Source: Nyssa sinensis
Taxonomy: Eukaryota; Streptophyta; Magnoliopsida; Cornales; Nyssaceae
Length of the DNA stretch: 64,000 nt
Assembly: GCA_008638375.1 (NCBI GenBank)
Contig: CM018038.1
Location: forward strand, 15,770,515-15,834,514
Reading direction: 5' to 3'
A model generated the notes under the pieces. It was not told where the DNA came from, made no database searches, and saw only the letters and a list, made by a program, of their open reading frames with translations. Position numbers and translations under genes: made by a program. Positions 20,656 to 31,357 of the stretch are shown here, in pieces; positions within the stretch are counted from its first letter, which is position 1, and the number at the start of each line of letters is the position of its first letter.

Positions 20656-22841
20656 GGTCCTACCTAATTATAAAGGTCATAAAAATTTAATATAATACTG
20701 TATAATTAGTTAAGATTAATTCAAGACCATATTATAAGTTATCTAATTAGAAAGAGAGCTTATTATATAATTTTACATCATTGACTCTTTGACCAATCAT
20801 AATTTATCATATTAACAAAAATTATTTTACTGTCTCTTATAAATTCAACATACTAAATACGTGACAACTTGTAATTGGTCGAAATCATACAATAAATTCT
20901 TTCTTTTGATCACAAAAAAAAAAAAAAAGACTAGTAGGATAGTAGCATAATGCTACTCCAATTGTGATTTGAGTATTACAGTTGGTCTCTCATAAATTTC
21001 GTAAAAATTTCAAATCACAAGAAAGGTAGTATCATACTATCATCCAATTAGACTATTTTCTCTAATCATGATCCCTAAAATCACAAGGAAGGTAGTATCA
21101 TACTATTATTTAATTAGACTATTTTCTCTAATCATGATCCCTCAAATGCGAAATAACAATGTTGTACTCACATTTTCGTAACATGATATATATAACTAAT
21201 ACAATACTATTATATCGACATATAAAATACTTTTGATAAAATTAGACAATAAAGGTAGTTTTATCTCTCAAATGCAACTTGCATCTTCTGTTTCCTTGGA
21301 ATTTGTTATCACAACTTCGCGGTTCACCCTTTATGCAAGCCACTGGACTGACACAGTGTCACGCTCTGCATGGGAAAAAATTGCTAAGTTACTGTCTGGT
21401 GCTGCATTAGCATGGGTTTTTCTCATCTTCTATTTTTTCACTTTTTTTATTTATTTATTTATTTTTTTTTTTTTCGATTTCCCACTTTCTATGTATCCTA
21501 ACAAAACTTTCTTCAAAGAGAGACATTTTCTTTGAAAATTTAACCCTGAGTTAGATGCAAATGTGAATCGAAGTCAATTTGGCTAACCCTGTTACTCTTG
21601 GCCTACCCACCTTCGAGTACTGCCAATCACTAAAGTCTAGCTCATTAATGATTGTGGATGGGCATTGAGAAAAAGGCCAAAGCATTACTTTTAAATGATA
21701 AAGAAAATGATATATACACACACACACACACACACGATACATACATTGCTTATTGAAAGGCATAGGTGGTGCCAGTGACTCAGAATGAAATGTGATAAGA
21801 TAAGATAGTTTATTGATAGGCATAAGTGGTGACAATAACTCAGAATGAAATGTGACAAGATTAAATATGAGTCAATATTCATGATAAAAAATAATTATAA
21901 AAAACGAGGAACAATCAAACTAATAAAAAAATAAAATTTCTAAAAACATTAGTAATATAAAATTTAAAGATAAAATATAATTTTAATAGAGACTTACAGT
22001 CTTATATATATATATATATATTAAAAGTTATAATCCTATTATAATAAATAATCCTATTCACCAAAAATAACAATAAAAAAATAGATATTTTATCTCAAAT
22101 AAAAAATTGGAAAAAGACTCAAGTTAGAAACTAAAGAATCCTATAATACTTTTAAAATATAAATGCATAATTTTGATAAGTACCATATTTGTCATACATC
22201 ACTCCCCCAATTGAAAAAAAAAAAATTGTCTTCAACTTAATTGGATGTACTCGACTTTGAACTCGTCCCTAACCCGACAATAACAATTGAATTTTTTGAA
22301 AAATAATTGAAGACTGAAATATTTCTCATTTCACATCGTCTATGAAGTTCTAAGATTTTAGGCTTTTGTTTTGATGATAATAATATACTAAATAATAAAA
22401 TAAGAAAAATCATGTTTTAAATCTATTGCAATTTTAATCTTCTTGTAAGTATCGTAATCATCTTTCGCAAATTTAAGTTTGTGCACATTATAGTATTTAC
22501 TAGACCAATGGAAATTTTTTCTTTCTCTGCAATAAAGATTAAAGTAGTATTTTCCTTTTCTTCCATAAAATTATTTGTGAAATCTATGGATATCACTTGA
22601 ACTGCATTTTTATTGACTAATTCTAAACTTTTTGTCCCTTTTTTCTTCACAATAGAGTTTTAGTCAATTCCTCTTCTATATCCTCTGCATCAACTATTTC
22701 TGTAACATTTATAGAGATACATTTCATTCCATTTTCTTTTAACTCGTTGTAATCATTTTCAAGTGATGGAATAAGTTTCTATTAGGATGTGCATGTCTTT
22801 CAACAATTCGGTACCTTTAATTTTATCAGTTAAAGTTAACT
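20656..22841. other. Intergenic, no gene seen; small duplications
   Basis: Two tandem copies of about 65 bases (aaatcacaaggaaggtagtatcatactat and so on) lie at 21012-21076 and 21077-21142. A second duplication of about 60 bases (cagaatgaaatgtgataagat) lies at about 21745-21865. A (CA)n microsatellite is at 21715-21735 and a (TA)n run at about 22005-22021. The open frame at 22650-22423 (minus) is not recognised. Confidence 0.55.
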
Positions 22842-23383
22842 TAAGAGCAACTCCAAAGGAAGTTGTCATTTTGGGGTACCAAATCACCCACTTGCAATCT
22901 TGAACAGTATTATGCCATCCCTGAATTATAAATCTGCTCCAATGGCAGGTGCCAAAATAGGGGTGCCATTTTAATATTTTTTATTAAAAAATATAATTAA
23001 ACTTAACGGTTATATTTTAACGGATATAGTTTTCATAACGATCGCAATTTAATAGATATATTTTTATAGTCAAGATTTCAAATTTCAAATTCAAATTTAA
23101 AAATTTAATTGCCAAAATAAAAATTCAAAAAAGTAAAATTCGTCTATAAATATGATCATTTTCTCATGTTTTCATCCATCTATATTACATTCTCTCTATA
23201 AATTCAATATCTCATTTCTCTTTAACTATTTATCCTCTCATATTTTCATTCATCAATCTATATGAATTGTTATCCTAATATTTTAGGAGAAATCCTCAAT
23301 ATTGAGGAAAAATTGATGATGAATTAGATATGTTGTATGCTGTAACCAGAAGGTCAGAAGGGTCTAGTTAGGGACGGATAAGA

Positions 23384-24286
23384 ATGCATCGTGGTTTCGT
23401 TCTAGGCCACAGAACAGTTAATCGTGATAGAGTTGAAGGCCACGAAAGACTCTACCGCGACTATTTTGCTATCCCTTATGTATATGAAGGTTTTTTTCTA
23501 AGGAGGTTCCGAATGAGTCGTCCTTTTTTTCTTCGAATTGTAAATATGGTTGAACAACACGATTCATACTTCATCCAAATAATAGATGCCGTTGGAGTTC
23601 TCAATTTGTCATCTCTTTAGAAGATAATAGATGCTTATAGAATTCTTGCTTACAGAACACCGACAGATTCTGTGGATGAATACATCAGAATTGGAGAAAA
23701 CAATGCCATAAAGAGTCTAAGAAGGTTTGTGAAAGCTGTTATTACAGTGCTTGGCGACTATTAATTGAGGCCACCAAACAATAGCGATATTGCTCGACTG
23801 CTATAGACGGGAGAACAACGTGGCTTTCCCGGCATGTTAGGGAGTACTGATTGCATGCATTGAAAGTGAAAAACTTATCCGAATGCATGGCAAGGTATGT
23901 ATACTAGTCATTGTCACGAACCAACAATCATTTTTGAAGTTGTGGCTTCTCAAGATCTTTGGATATAGCATGCATTCTTTGGGCTTCCTAGTTCGCTGAA
24001 TGACATAAATGTTCTAGATAGGTCCCATGTTTTTGCATTATTAGCAAATGGTCATGCTCCTCCAGTAAACTATACAATTAATGGTCATTAGTATATAATG
24101 CGATATTATCTAGCTGATGGTATTTATTCAAACTGGTCAACATTTGTAAAAACAATTCCCTGTCCACAAGGTTTGAAGAAAAAATATTTTGCTAAAGCAC
24201 AAGAGTCGGCAAGTAAAGATGTAGAGCGGGCATTTACTTCAAGCCCATTTTGCAATCGTGCGTGGACCAACACACTTTTGGGATGA
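23384..24286 (+). pseudogene. PIF/Harbinger DDE transposase, interrupted
   Basis: Begins MHRGFVLGHRTVNRDRVEGH, RLYRDYFAIPYVYEGFFLRR FRMSRPFFLRIV, the usual N-terminus of plant Harbinger transposases. Then come RILAYRTPTDSVDEYIRIGE, FPGMLGSTDCMH with the first catalytic Asp, HAFFGLPSSLNDINVLDRS with the second Asp, YYLADGIYSNWSTFVKTIPC, and KYFAKAQESASKDVERAF. Stops occur in place of residues the family keeps as Trp or Gln, for example after CMH, after GDY and before HAFFG. The C-terminal quarter is degenerate; 24316-24507 gives an acidic frame that may be its tail. Confidence 0.82.
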
Positions 24287-24732
24287 AGAAACACTATATG
24301 AAAGCGTAAATAATAATGCATAACATAGTCATTGAGGATGAAGGAGATATTGGTAACAATAACTTTGATGGAAGTGATACAAATCCGCCTGTAGAAGTGT
24401 CGCATGCGTATACACCAGAATTGGAAGACTTCATGCAAACTAATTGTCAGATCAGGGACAATGTAACTCATTCTCAACTGCAGTCAGATCTTATCGAGCA
24501 TTTGTAGGAACGACATGGTGAATAATAATTTTCTCAATTTCAATTTCAAGTTGTGTTTTCAATTTCAATTTCAAGTTGTGTTTTCAATTTCAATTTCAAT
24601 TTCAAGTTGTATTTTCAATTTCACAAGTACTTTCATAGCAATCAAACTTAATATATAGTTTTTCATAAATAATAGCAACATAATATATAATGACTAAAAA
24701 TTAAAAAATAATAGCAACATAATAAATAATGA

Positions 24733-25795
24733 CTAAAAATTAAAACCCTGCTTTTTTATAATCTCTATTTTCAGGTTATTCCAATATGTTGTAGAAATTG
24801 GGTCCATACCAGTAGTGTCAATTTCTATAATTTTCATTTCATTCTGCCTTTCTTCAACTTGTACTTGCCTTTTTTCAATTTCTAACTGTCTACGATGTTG
24901 CTCCAATGCTATCTCCTATTGAGCAAAAATTTTCTCGTGCCACTCAACTTTTTGTCATTCCACTTCCATTCTTTGATTCTAGTGGTGATGATCTAGTAAT
25001 GCTTCAGCACCGGTTTGCTTCTCTTTGTTTTTAAGTTGTTTCTTCGAAGCCTTTCTGCCCAATGGCCTATCGAGGTTGGGAGTGGACGAGGGTTCAATGT
25101 CATCCCCTAAATATGGAGCTGAATAGAAAGATTCAACATGATTCGATTCAGTAGGACTATCAGTTGAATGGGTTTTTGCTCTCTTATTGTTGGTGAGATT
25201 ATCAGTCCATTTCTACTCCATTTTCAATATATTCCAACAATGCTCGTATTCAAATGATCTTCCAATTATCTTAGCAAACATTTCTTTTGCTTCATCAACC
25301 TGAAAAACATATGAAATCATTTAATTAATAATTAAAATATCAAATCACAGTAGTGTCTATCTAAAAAAGTTCAATCCTTACATTATTTTGTTTGGTATAT
25401 CCACTTTGTCGCAGTCTTTCAATTTGACTATAAAAATCGACAAATTTGCCACATTTTGCATTTATATCAGTCCAACGGCTTTTAATAGAAGCTTGTGAAC
25501 GCTCTTCTTGATTGCCTCCATGAAGTTCTAAGTATTTCAATATTCTATGCCAAAAAACACCACCTTGTTGTTCATTCCCAGTAATTGCATCTTTACTTGT
25601 GTTAAGCCACGCAGACACAATTAATTTATCTTCTTCTTGAGAGAAGTTCTTTGTCTTTTGCGATTTTCTCACTCTTGGAGCGACTTCATTTTGTAGTAGC
25701 GCCAATACTGCGGGATTGGATTGCATAGCATCATCATATAAATCGGTGTCGTTCATAAGCAAATTAGTGAAAGAACCGTCAAATTGTGAATCCAT
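24733..25795 (-). pseudogene. PIF/Harbinger ORF1, Myb/SANT-like protein, interrupted
   Basis: Exon 1 (25795-25382, 138 codons) is open. It contains KNFSQEEDKLIVSAWLNTSK, FWHRILKYLELHGG and SIKSRWTDINAKCGKFVDFY, the trihelix-type DNA-binding domain of the ORF1 partner. The donor AAT|GTAAGG at 25381 and acceptor CAG at 25300 define an 82-bp intron. Exon 2 (25299-24733) starts VDEAKEMFAKIIGRSFEYEH CW and has the NAM-associated C-terminal domain. In-frame TAGs break exon 2, near 25216 (ILKME, stop, KW), and again in VE, stop, QKVEW. Confidence 0.8.
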
Positions 25796-25801
25796 CTACA
25801 A

Positions 25802-26588
25802 AAAAAAAATTATAATCAATTTAAAAAATGAGCATAAAATAATCAATTAAAAAATAAATAAAATCACCCTTAATTAAAAAATAATTAAAAATTAAATGAA
25901 ATTACAAATATTAATTTAATAAAAAATCAATTTAAATTCTAAATAACAATTAACTAAAATTGAAAAAAAAATTCTTTAATTATAAAAATTAGCTAAATAA
26001 ATAAAATCACCCTAAATTAACAAAAATTTATAAATAAATAAACTAAAATTAAAAAATTTAATTTAAATTACAAAACTGAATTTAATTTAAAAAATCAATT
26101 AGAATTCTAAAAATAAACTAAAATAAAAAATCTATTTTAAATTAAAATCAATTATATATATATATATATATGAATGTTTGTTTTTCATTTCCTTCCAAAT
26201 CACCCATTTTCCCGCGCTTCCTTCCCCTTCCCCCTTCCCCTCTCTTGCGCCTGCGCCTCCTTCCCCTTCCCTTCTCTCTGCACAAGAAAAATCAGGAGCA
26301 AGAAAAATCAGGAACAAGGAGCAGGATACTTACAGTGATTTTCAGAGGCATCAAGCGATTTCCGTCGGATGATTTTCCTAACTTTGGTAAGTTTTCTCAT
26401 CACAAAATCTCTGCATTTATAGAATTTTTTTGGTTGAAATATAGTTGTTGGAATGGTAGCCATTGGAACAATAGAAATAGAAATGGTCGAACGGTTCAAT
26501 GGCATTTTGCAACCCTGGATGGCGCTCCTGTTGGAGTGAAAATTTTTGAATTTGGGGTGTCATTTCGGCAGTTACTGGGTTGACACAC
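25802..26588. other. Harbinger subterminal region
   Basis: AT-rich spacer to about 26150, a TA run at 26153-26171, then a C/T-rich stretch (ccttccccttcccc) and a leader-like sequence up to the right TIR. The open frame 26170-26583 (+) is not recognised as a protein. Confidence 0.45.
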
Positions 26589-27079
26589 CGGATGACACTC
26601 CCCTTTGGAGTTGCTCTAACAATTTTTTATTTTTCTTATACTTTGTCCTTGGTGCTATGAATAAGTTTTGAAACTTTTTCTTTATATTGAACAATATATT
26701 TTGGTACTTTAACGTGGGATACTTTTTTTTTTTTTATACTGAACAATATATTTTAGTATTCTAATATAATCTCATGTTAGTATATGCTAATCTTCCAAAA
26801 TCTGTGAATAATTTAATGGCACAAATCTATCCATATATGATCTCATCATTATTGATTAGGGGTGCAAACGAACATAGCCGTTCATGAACAGTTCGAACTC
26901 TACTCGATTATGGCTCGTTTAAACTCAGTTCAATTAATACACGAGTCGAACTCGAGCTCAAAATAGGGCTCGTTTATTAAACGAGCTAAGCCGAGCCAAA
27001 AGAAGGCTCAACTCGTTAGATTTGTGAACAAGCTCGTATAAGTTTGGATAATGACTTAGCTCGTAACTCGTTTTTATTT

Positions 27080-28790
27080 TTAGTATAAATACTTTAGTTT
27101 TTTATGTTGGTTTCTAAGTTTCTAGTTTCTTCCTTTCACGCGGCTGCTTGCTTTTCTGCCCTTCTCCTTCTCTCAAAACTCCCGCTTCGTGCCCCTTCTC
27201 CCTCTGCCCCTTCTCGAGGGTTTCTTCAAGCATGGTTCTGCCATTCCAATGATAGATTCTTCAGCTGCGGCCTGGTGGCAACTTCATTTACGGTTTGTTT
27301 GATTTTTTTTTTTTTTTGCAACTTTCACAGCTGGGTTTCTATTCTTTTTTCCTTTCATCTTCAATTTTTTTTTTCGATTTTTTGTTTGGCAGATCCAATG
27401 GGTTTCGATTTTGCAGCTGGGTTTCGATTTTCCTTTCATCTGGTGGCACAATTAAGTGCAAGATCTGGGTATGTGCTACCTCTTGTGTCCCTTCCTCCCC
27501 TTCCGCCTTTTGATGCTTCTTTCTGTCACTTATCAAAAAAAAAAAAAAATTGAAAAAAAAGGAAGATGTTTCTTGTTGTCATGTGGGTTACTGGCACATA
27601 TGGCTACTGTCCTCTCACTTTGAGGGCCAAGTGATGAACTTTCATTAACTTCTATTTTACTACATAGGGAAATATGAAAGTGGTTTATGGGAAAAGAGAA
27701 AAAATGCTTTACCAAGGTTATCGCTCATTTCTTGGAATCAAATCAGATGGAGTAAGAAATGTCATCTTAGCTTATGTTACATGAAGATCATTTGAAATAT
27801 TGTCTCTGTGTTGACATGATAAAAGAAGGGTGGGTTGAATTTGTATCAGATCCCTCAAATACATGAATGCTGTTAGATGTGGTCGTAATACTAATGAATT
27901 TTTTTATTCCGTTGCAAATTTACAGGTACTTCAATTTGGACCATCCAAATCCAAAGCAATATTGACTTGGTCTCTTTCTGGCTCTCACTGCTCTAGCTAC
28001 TTGATTACTGTAAACTATCATCTCCGTAAAAATAACTTTGCCTAACAGTATAAATTAATTTTATTTTGGTTTAATATATCTCCCAAGATATTGATAAAAG
28101 AATATATATGTATATTTTCTGCATCATTTATGGAATTCATTATGTCCTGAACTGTCAATCATATATTTCCAGTCAACCTACCAACCGTTTAGAGATTTGT
28201 AGATGAGCGACTTTTTTTTCTTCTGTCTGTAGACTCGCATTATTTAGCATGCTTTATAGGTGAATAAATGGGTCATGGTTTTGAGTATTCGCTAGGTGAG
28301 TTTGAAGTTATTACGCTGCATTTACAAAGATCCTGGGAGGTTTTGAATGCAGTATGTAAAAAATTATGTAATTGTTTTAAGGAGAAGGGAGTTCATGAAG
28401 AGTTGATGATCTTCATAACAAAACAGCTGCATCATTGTTCTTGACAAGAAAGCAGCTCCTTTTGAGGATAGTTTCAAAGCTCCATTGAGTTATAAAACCA
28501 TAAATGTGTAACTTTACTAGTTTCAAAGCTGCATGAAATTAAAAACCATAAACATTTAACTCTATTCACTGTAAGTTGGTTGGTAAATTGGTGGCTTATA
28601 TCACAGATTGAATCTCTAAATCAACGTTTATAGAGCGGTATGGACCATTAAATTAATGGCTCGCCAACTTTCCTGATCTGAATTATCCTTCTTGTGAAAC
28701 GTGTTGCATTGTGAACCTTATTGATGCTTAAAGATATGAAGCTATTGCTTCTGTGTATGATGCTCTTATCTGGCATTTTTATTGTATCAA
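27080..28790. other. Interior of hAT-like element, unassigned
   Basis: 27104-27553 is a C/T-rich open frame like a 5' UTR or promoter-proximal exon. 27660-27930 and 28260-28450 look like intron/exon sequence of an unknown gene. No family was recognised. Confidence 0.35.
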
Positions 28791-29068
28791 GGCCGTTTCA
28801 TGTATCAACCTGGCCAAGTGAGAGCATTTGGAATGCTTGCCGGGGGCTCTGGCATTACTCCAATGTTCTAGATCTATATTTGAAAATCTATTACATATAT
28901 CTAAAATAATTATTTCTCCATCTCTCTGCTTCTATTTTTGATTTTATTATCTTGTATTCTGTTCTGTTTCCATTTCAGGTTGCCGGAGCTATACTAGAAA
29001 ATCCAAAAGACACAACAAAGGTGCATCTCATTTATACTAATGTTACATTTGAAGACACTCTTCTAAAG
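28791..29068 (+). pseudogene. NADH-cytochrome b5 reductase gene fragment (two exons)
   Basis: Segment 1 (28791-28868) reads GRFMYQPGQVRAFGMLAGGS GITPMF. It contains the GGSGITPM nucleotide-binding motif of CBR1-type reductases, which pass electrons from NADH to cytochrome b5 at the ER. Segment 2 (28979-29068, preceded by an AG acceptor and followed by GT) reads VAGAILENPKDTTKVHLIYT NVTFEDTLLK, the next part of the same domain. The exon 1 end has lost the usual CAG|GT and runs into TAG. Only about 56 codons remain; flavin-binding and C-terminal parts are absent. Confidence 0.78.
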
Positions 29069-29625
29069 GTAATTTTATAGTATCTACTCTTCTATATGTG
29101 CCATATGATTTGTATGCTTGGGTTGTCACTATACTGGATAAACCAGATCTTTAAGCCCAGTAAAGGTTTGGTCTATTACCTAGGCAGGTTAAAAAGTATT
29201 GGCCTGTTGTGAGACCAGAAGTCATCTTCTGGTAATTCAAGGTGGGAATTAATTATGTAGCTAGCATCTGGTACTTAAATTTATTTGGCCACAAGATTGT
29301 TCCTCTTGTGGTGAAATGTAGGTTGGCCAAATGATAAAAATGATGCATGGAACTCTATATTCTTTTATATTCAAATCACCTAAGATTACTGCTACCCCTT
29401 CCTCTGGTACTTCAAGCATTTTTTTTTCAAAGGGGGTTTCTGATTAATAATTATGATTTGTTCTGCCAATGTGAATTTTACATATAGATTCTATTCAATA
29501 CTAATAGATAGAACTATAGATTTATTATTTGGATAGAGTTTCCTGCGGAAGAAATGTTTGTCCATAACCATTTGTTTTCCATAATCTATGATTTTGTTCT
29601 AATTTTGTAAATTCTATCCTTGCAG

Positions 29626-29748
29626 GTTTTCTTGCTGGAAGAAAATATAAAACCGAGGACAGACCTTCCACCTCTGCTAGTACATCTTCGTGAACGACGA
29701 CTTGAAAAGTCCAGTTTCAGTGCTTATAGGAAGAGGACGATGGGTCAA
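29626..29748 (+). pseudogene. RNA cytidine acetyltransferase (NAT10-like) exon fragment
   Basis: After a tgcag acceptor the frame reads LLEENIKPRTDLPPLLVHLR ERRLEKSSFSAYRKR. NAT10/Kre33 proteins, which acetylate cytidine in rRNA and tRNA, have LLEE.I.PR.DLPPLL..L.ERR.E.L at the matching place. The following LHYLGVSYGLT segment is replaced. It lies 560 bases after the reductase pieces and is from a different gene. Confidence 0.5.
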
Positions 29749-30163
29749 TCTGTTTATAAAATAATGATTCAATTTGTAATATTATATTTTCTTTATGATG
29801 AGTTATTTTAGTTTATTACTGCCTTGTTGATGCAAAGTTTTCTATTTGTTTAATTTCTAGACTCTATAACTATATGGTATTGGTATATAATGGATTTTTT
29901 TCTTAAAAAAAAATTATATTAAAATTTTAAAGTTGTGTTGATTTATTCAGTGAGTTGTATTTTTTTCTATCATGCGAAAATGACATAATTTTTATTCAGT
30001 TGAACACAAAAAAATAAAATTGAGTAACTTGAGTTCGAGCTCGAGCTTGACAATCTATTCATGAGCCGAGTTTCAAGCCGAATCGAGTCACACTGTATTT
30101 CTTCGCGAGCCGAGTTTAAACATCAAATACTCGACTCGGCTCATTTGCACCCCTATTATTGAC

Positions 30164-31357
30164 CATCAACAAATGTCTTTTACAGTTTTACATTGACATT
30201 GCATATCTCTCTGTAAATTAAACCATCATCTTTTTAATTATTTACTGGATGATGTGTTAATGACATTTTTGAAATTAATGGAGTTTTATCTTTTTTAATT
30301 AAATTTTAAAAATTAGTTATGATGAATAATATCATCCGATAAATTATTCTGATAAATTAATTCGGTGTATCTAACATTATTCAAAAATTTAATAACTATA
30401 GAAGTCTTATGTAGCCAAGTGTAATCATGTGTCTCTCTCACCAAAAAGACAATAAAGGCTCGATTGGGTGAGGCAAGAAACACTTGTACATTCTTCTATT
30501 AGTAATGTTATCATTATCATGAGATTTTATCAAATCTCTTTCCCTATGATTATTCCGTGTTAGTTAATGCAAATTTTTTTATATTTTTAGGTACTAATCA
30601 ATAAAATCTTTTAGTACTAGATAATGAAGCATTTTAGTGCAAGCTAATACAATCACGCCGTATGAGATTACATTCATTGACACTTGCACATATCAAAAAT
30701 CTTTATTCAGTAACACTAGTACATATCAGAAGGTTACATTAACTAGCACCGAAAAAATTTAATAGAATTTTTAGGCAAGAATAGCATTATTATTCTTCGA
30801 GTAATGTTTTGTGGCATAATTTTTTTGTAGCATAACTACTCACAGGAATATGAGATTCACACTCATATAAGTCATACATCCACGCAATGAGTTGTGTTTC
30901 AAAAAAATTGAGACAATACTTGATTTCAAATTAAGTAAGACTAATTTTCTTTAACTATGTATGTGTCACAATTTTAATGAGCTACATTTAATGCAATGTA
31001 TTTATTTAATTTTTTTATTAAAATTAAATAGTCACATAATATATATATATATATATATAATCCATTAAAATTGTGACACACGTATCTAAATAAAAAAAAT
31101 TTATCCTCTTTAATTTAAAGCTAAACATTATCCAAACAATTGTTCCACAAAATATTACTTTTATTCTCCTAATACGCGATCCTACGCAAACATGCCAATG
31201 ATCGATTTGCAGGCCCACCAGTTAAAATATTTTACTTATTTTATAATCAAAGCAACCCCATCACCTCTAACCCGTTAACAGACCCAACGAAAATTCAAGA
31301 GAAAAGCGGGGAGGCGTTAAAGAGAGAGAAATAGTGAGAGAGAACCAAAACATAGCA
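30164..31357. other. Spacer and SHMT upstream region
   Basis: AT-rich; holds an inverted repeat at 30795-31170 (separate entry). The 100 bases before the SHMT start are purine-rich (agagagagaaatagtgagagag), like a 5' UTR. No convincing TATA box is seen. Confidence 0.5.
30795..31170. repeat. MITE-like inverted repeat upstream of SHMT
   Basis: The outer arms gtaatgttttgtgg (about 30803) and ccacaaaatattac (about 31145) pair. The inner arms tgtgtcacaattttaatg (about 30962) and cattaaaattgtgacaca (about 31064) pair almost perfectly around a short AT-rich centre with (TA)n at 31038-31060. The size of about 370 bp and AT-richness suit a MITE. It ends under 200 bases from the SHMT start codon. Confidence 0.5.

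Larger units (their letters stand above)
22845..26616. mobile_element. PIF/Harbinger DNA transposon, complete ends, inactivated genes
   Basis: The left end GAGCAACTCCAAAGGAAGTT is matched by the inverted right end GAGCAACTCCAAAGGGGAGT. Both ends then continue tgtcat. The element is flanked by the 3-bp duplication TAA (22842-22844 and 26617-26619), typical of PIF/Harbinger. Inside are the two usual genes, convergent: a DDE transposase (+) and a Myb/SANT-like ORF1 (-). Both carry premature stops, so the copy is non-autonomous now. Ends and spacing are intact, so it could still be mobilised in trans. Confidence 0.88.
26857..30155. mobile_element. hAT-like element carrying host-gene exons
   Basis: The left end TAGGGGTGCAAACGA and right end (inverted) TAGGGGTGCAAATGA form matching terminal repeats. 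The flanks TTATTGAT (26849-26856) and TTATTGAC (30156-30163) agree at 7 of 8 positions, as expected of an 8-bp hAT duplication. Both subterminal zones (26880-27080 and 30028-30140) are full of gagctcg/cgagcc motifs in both orientations, the kind of array hAT transposases bind. No transposase was found. The interior holds exon-like pieces resembling cytochrome b5 reductase and an RNA cytidine acetyltransferase with splice sites preserved, plus unassigned sequence. Confidence 0.78.

Noticed and set aside
26170..26583. 137-codon frame in the Harbinger right subterminal region
   Set aside because: Low-complexity C/T-rich start and no family resemblance. It lies where the element's leader or TIR-proximal spacer is expected.
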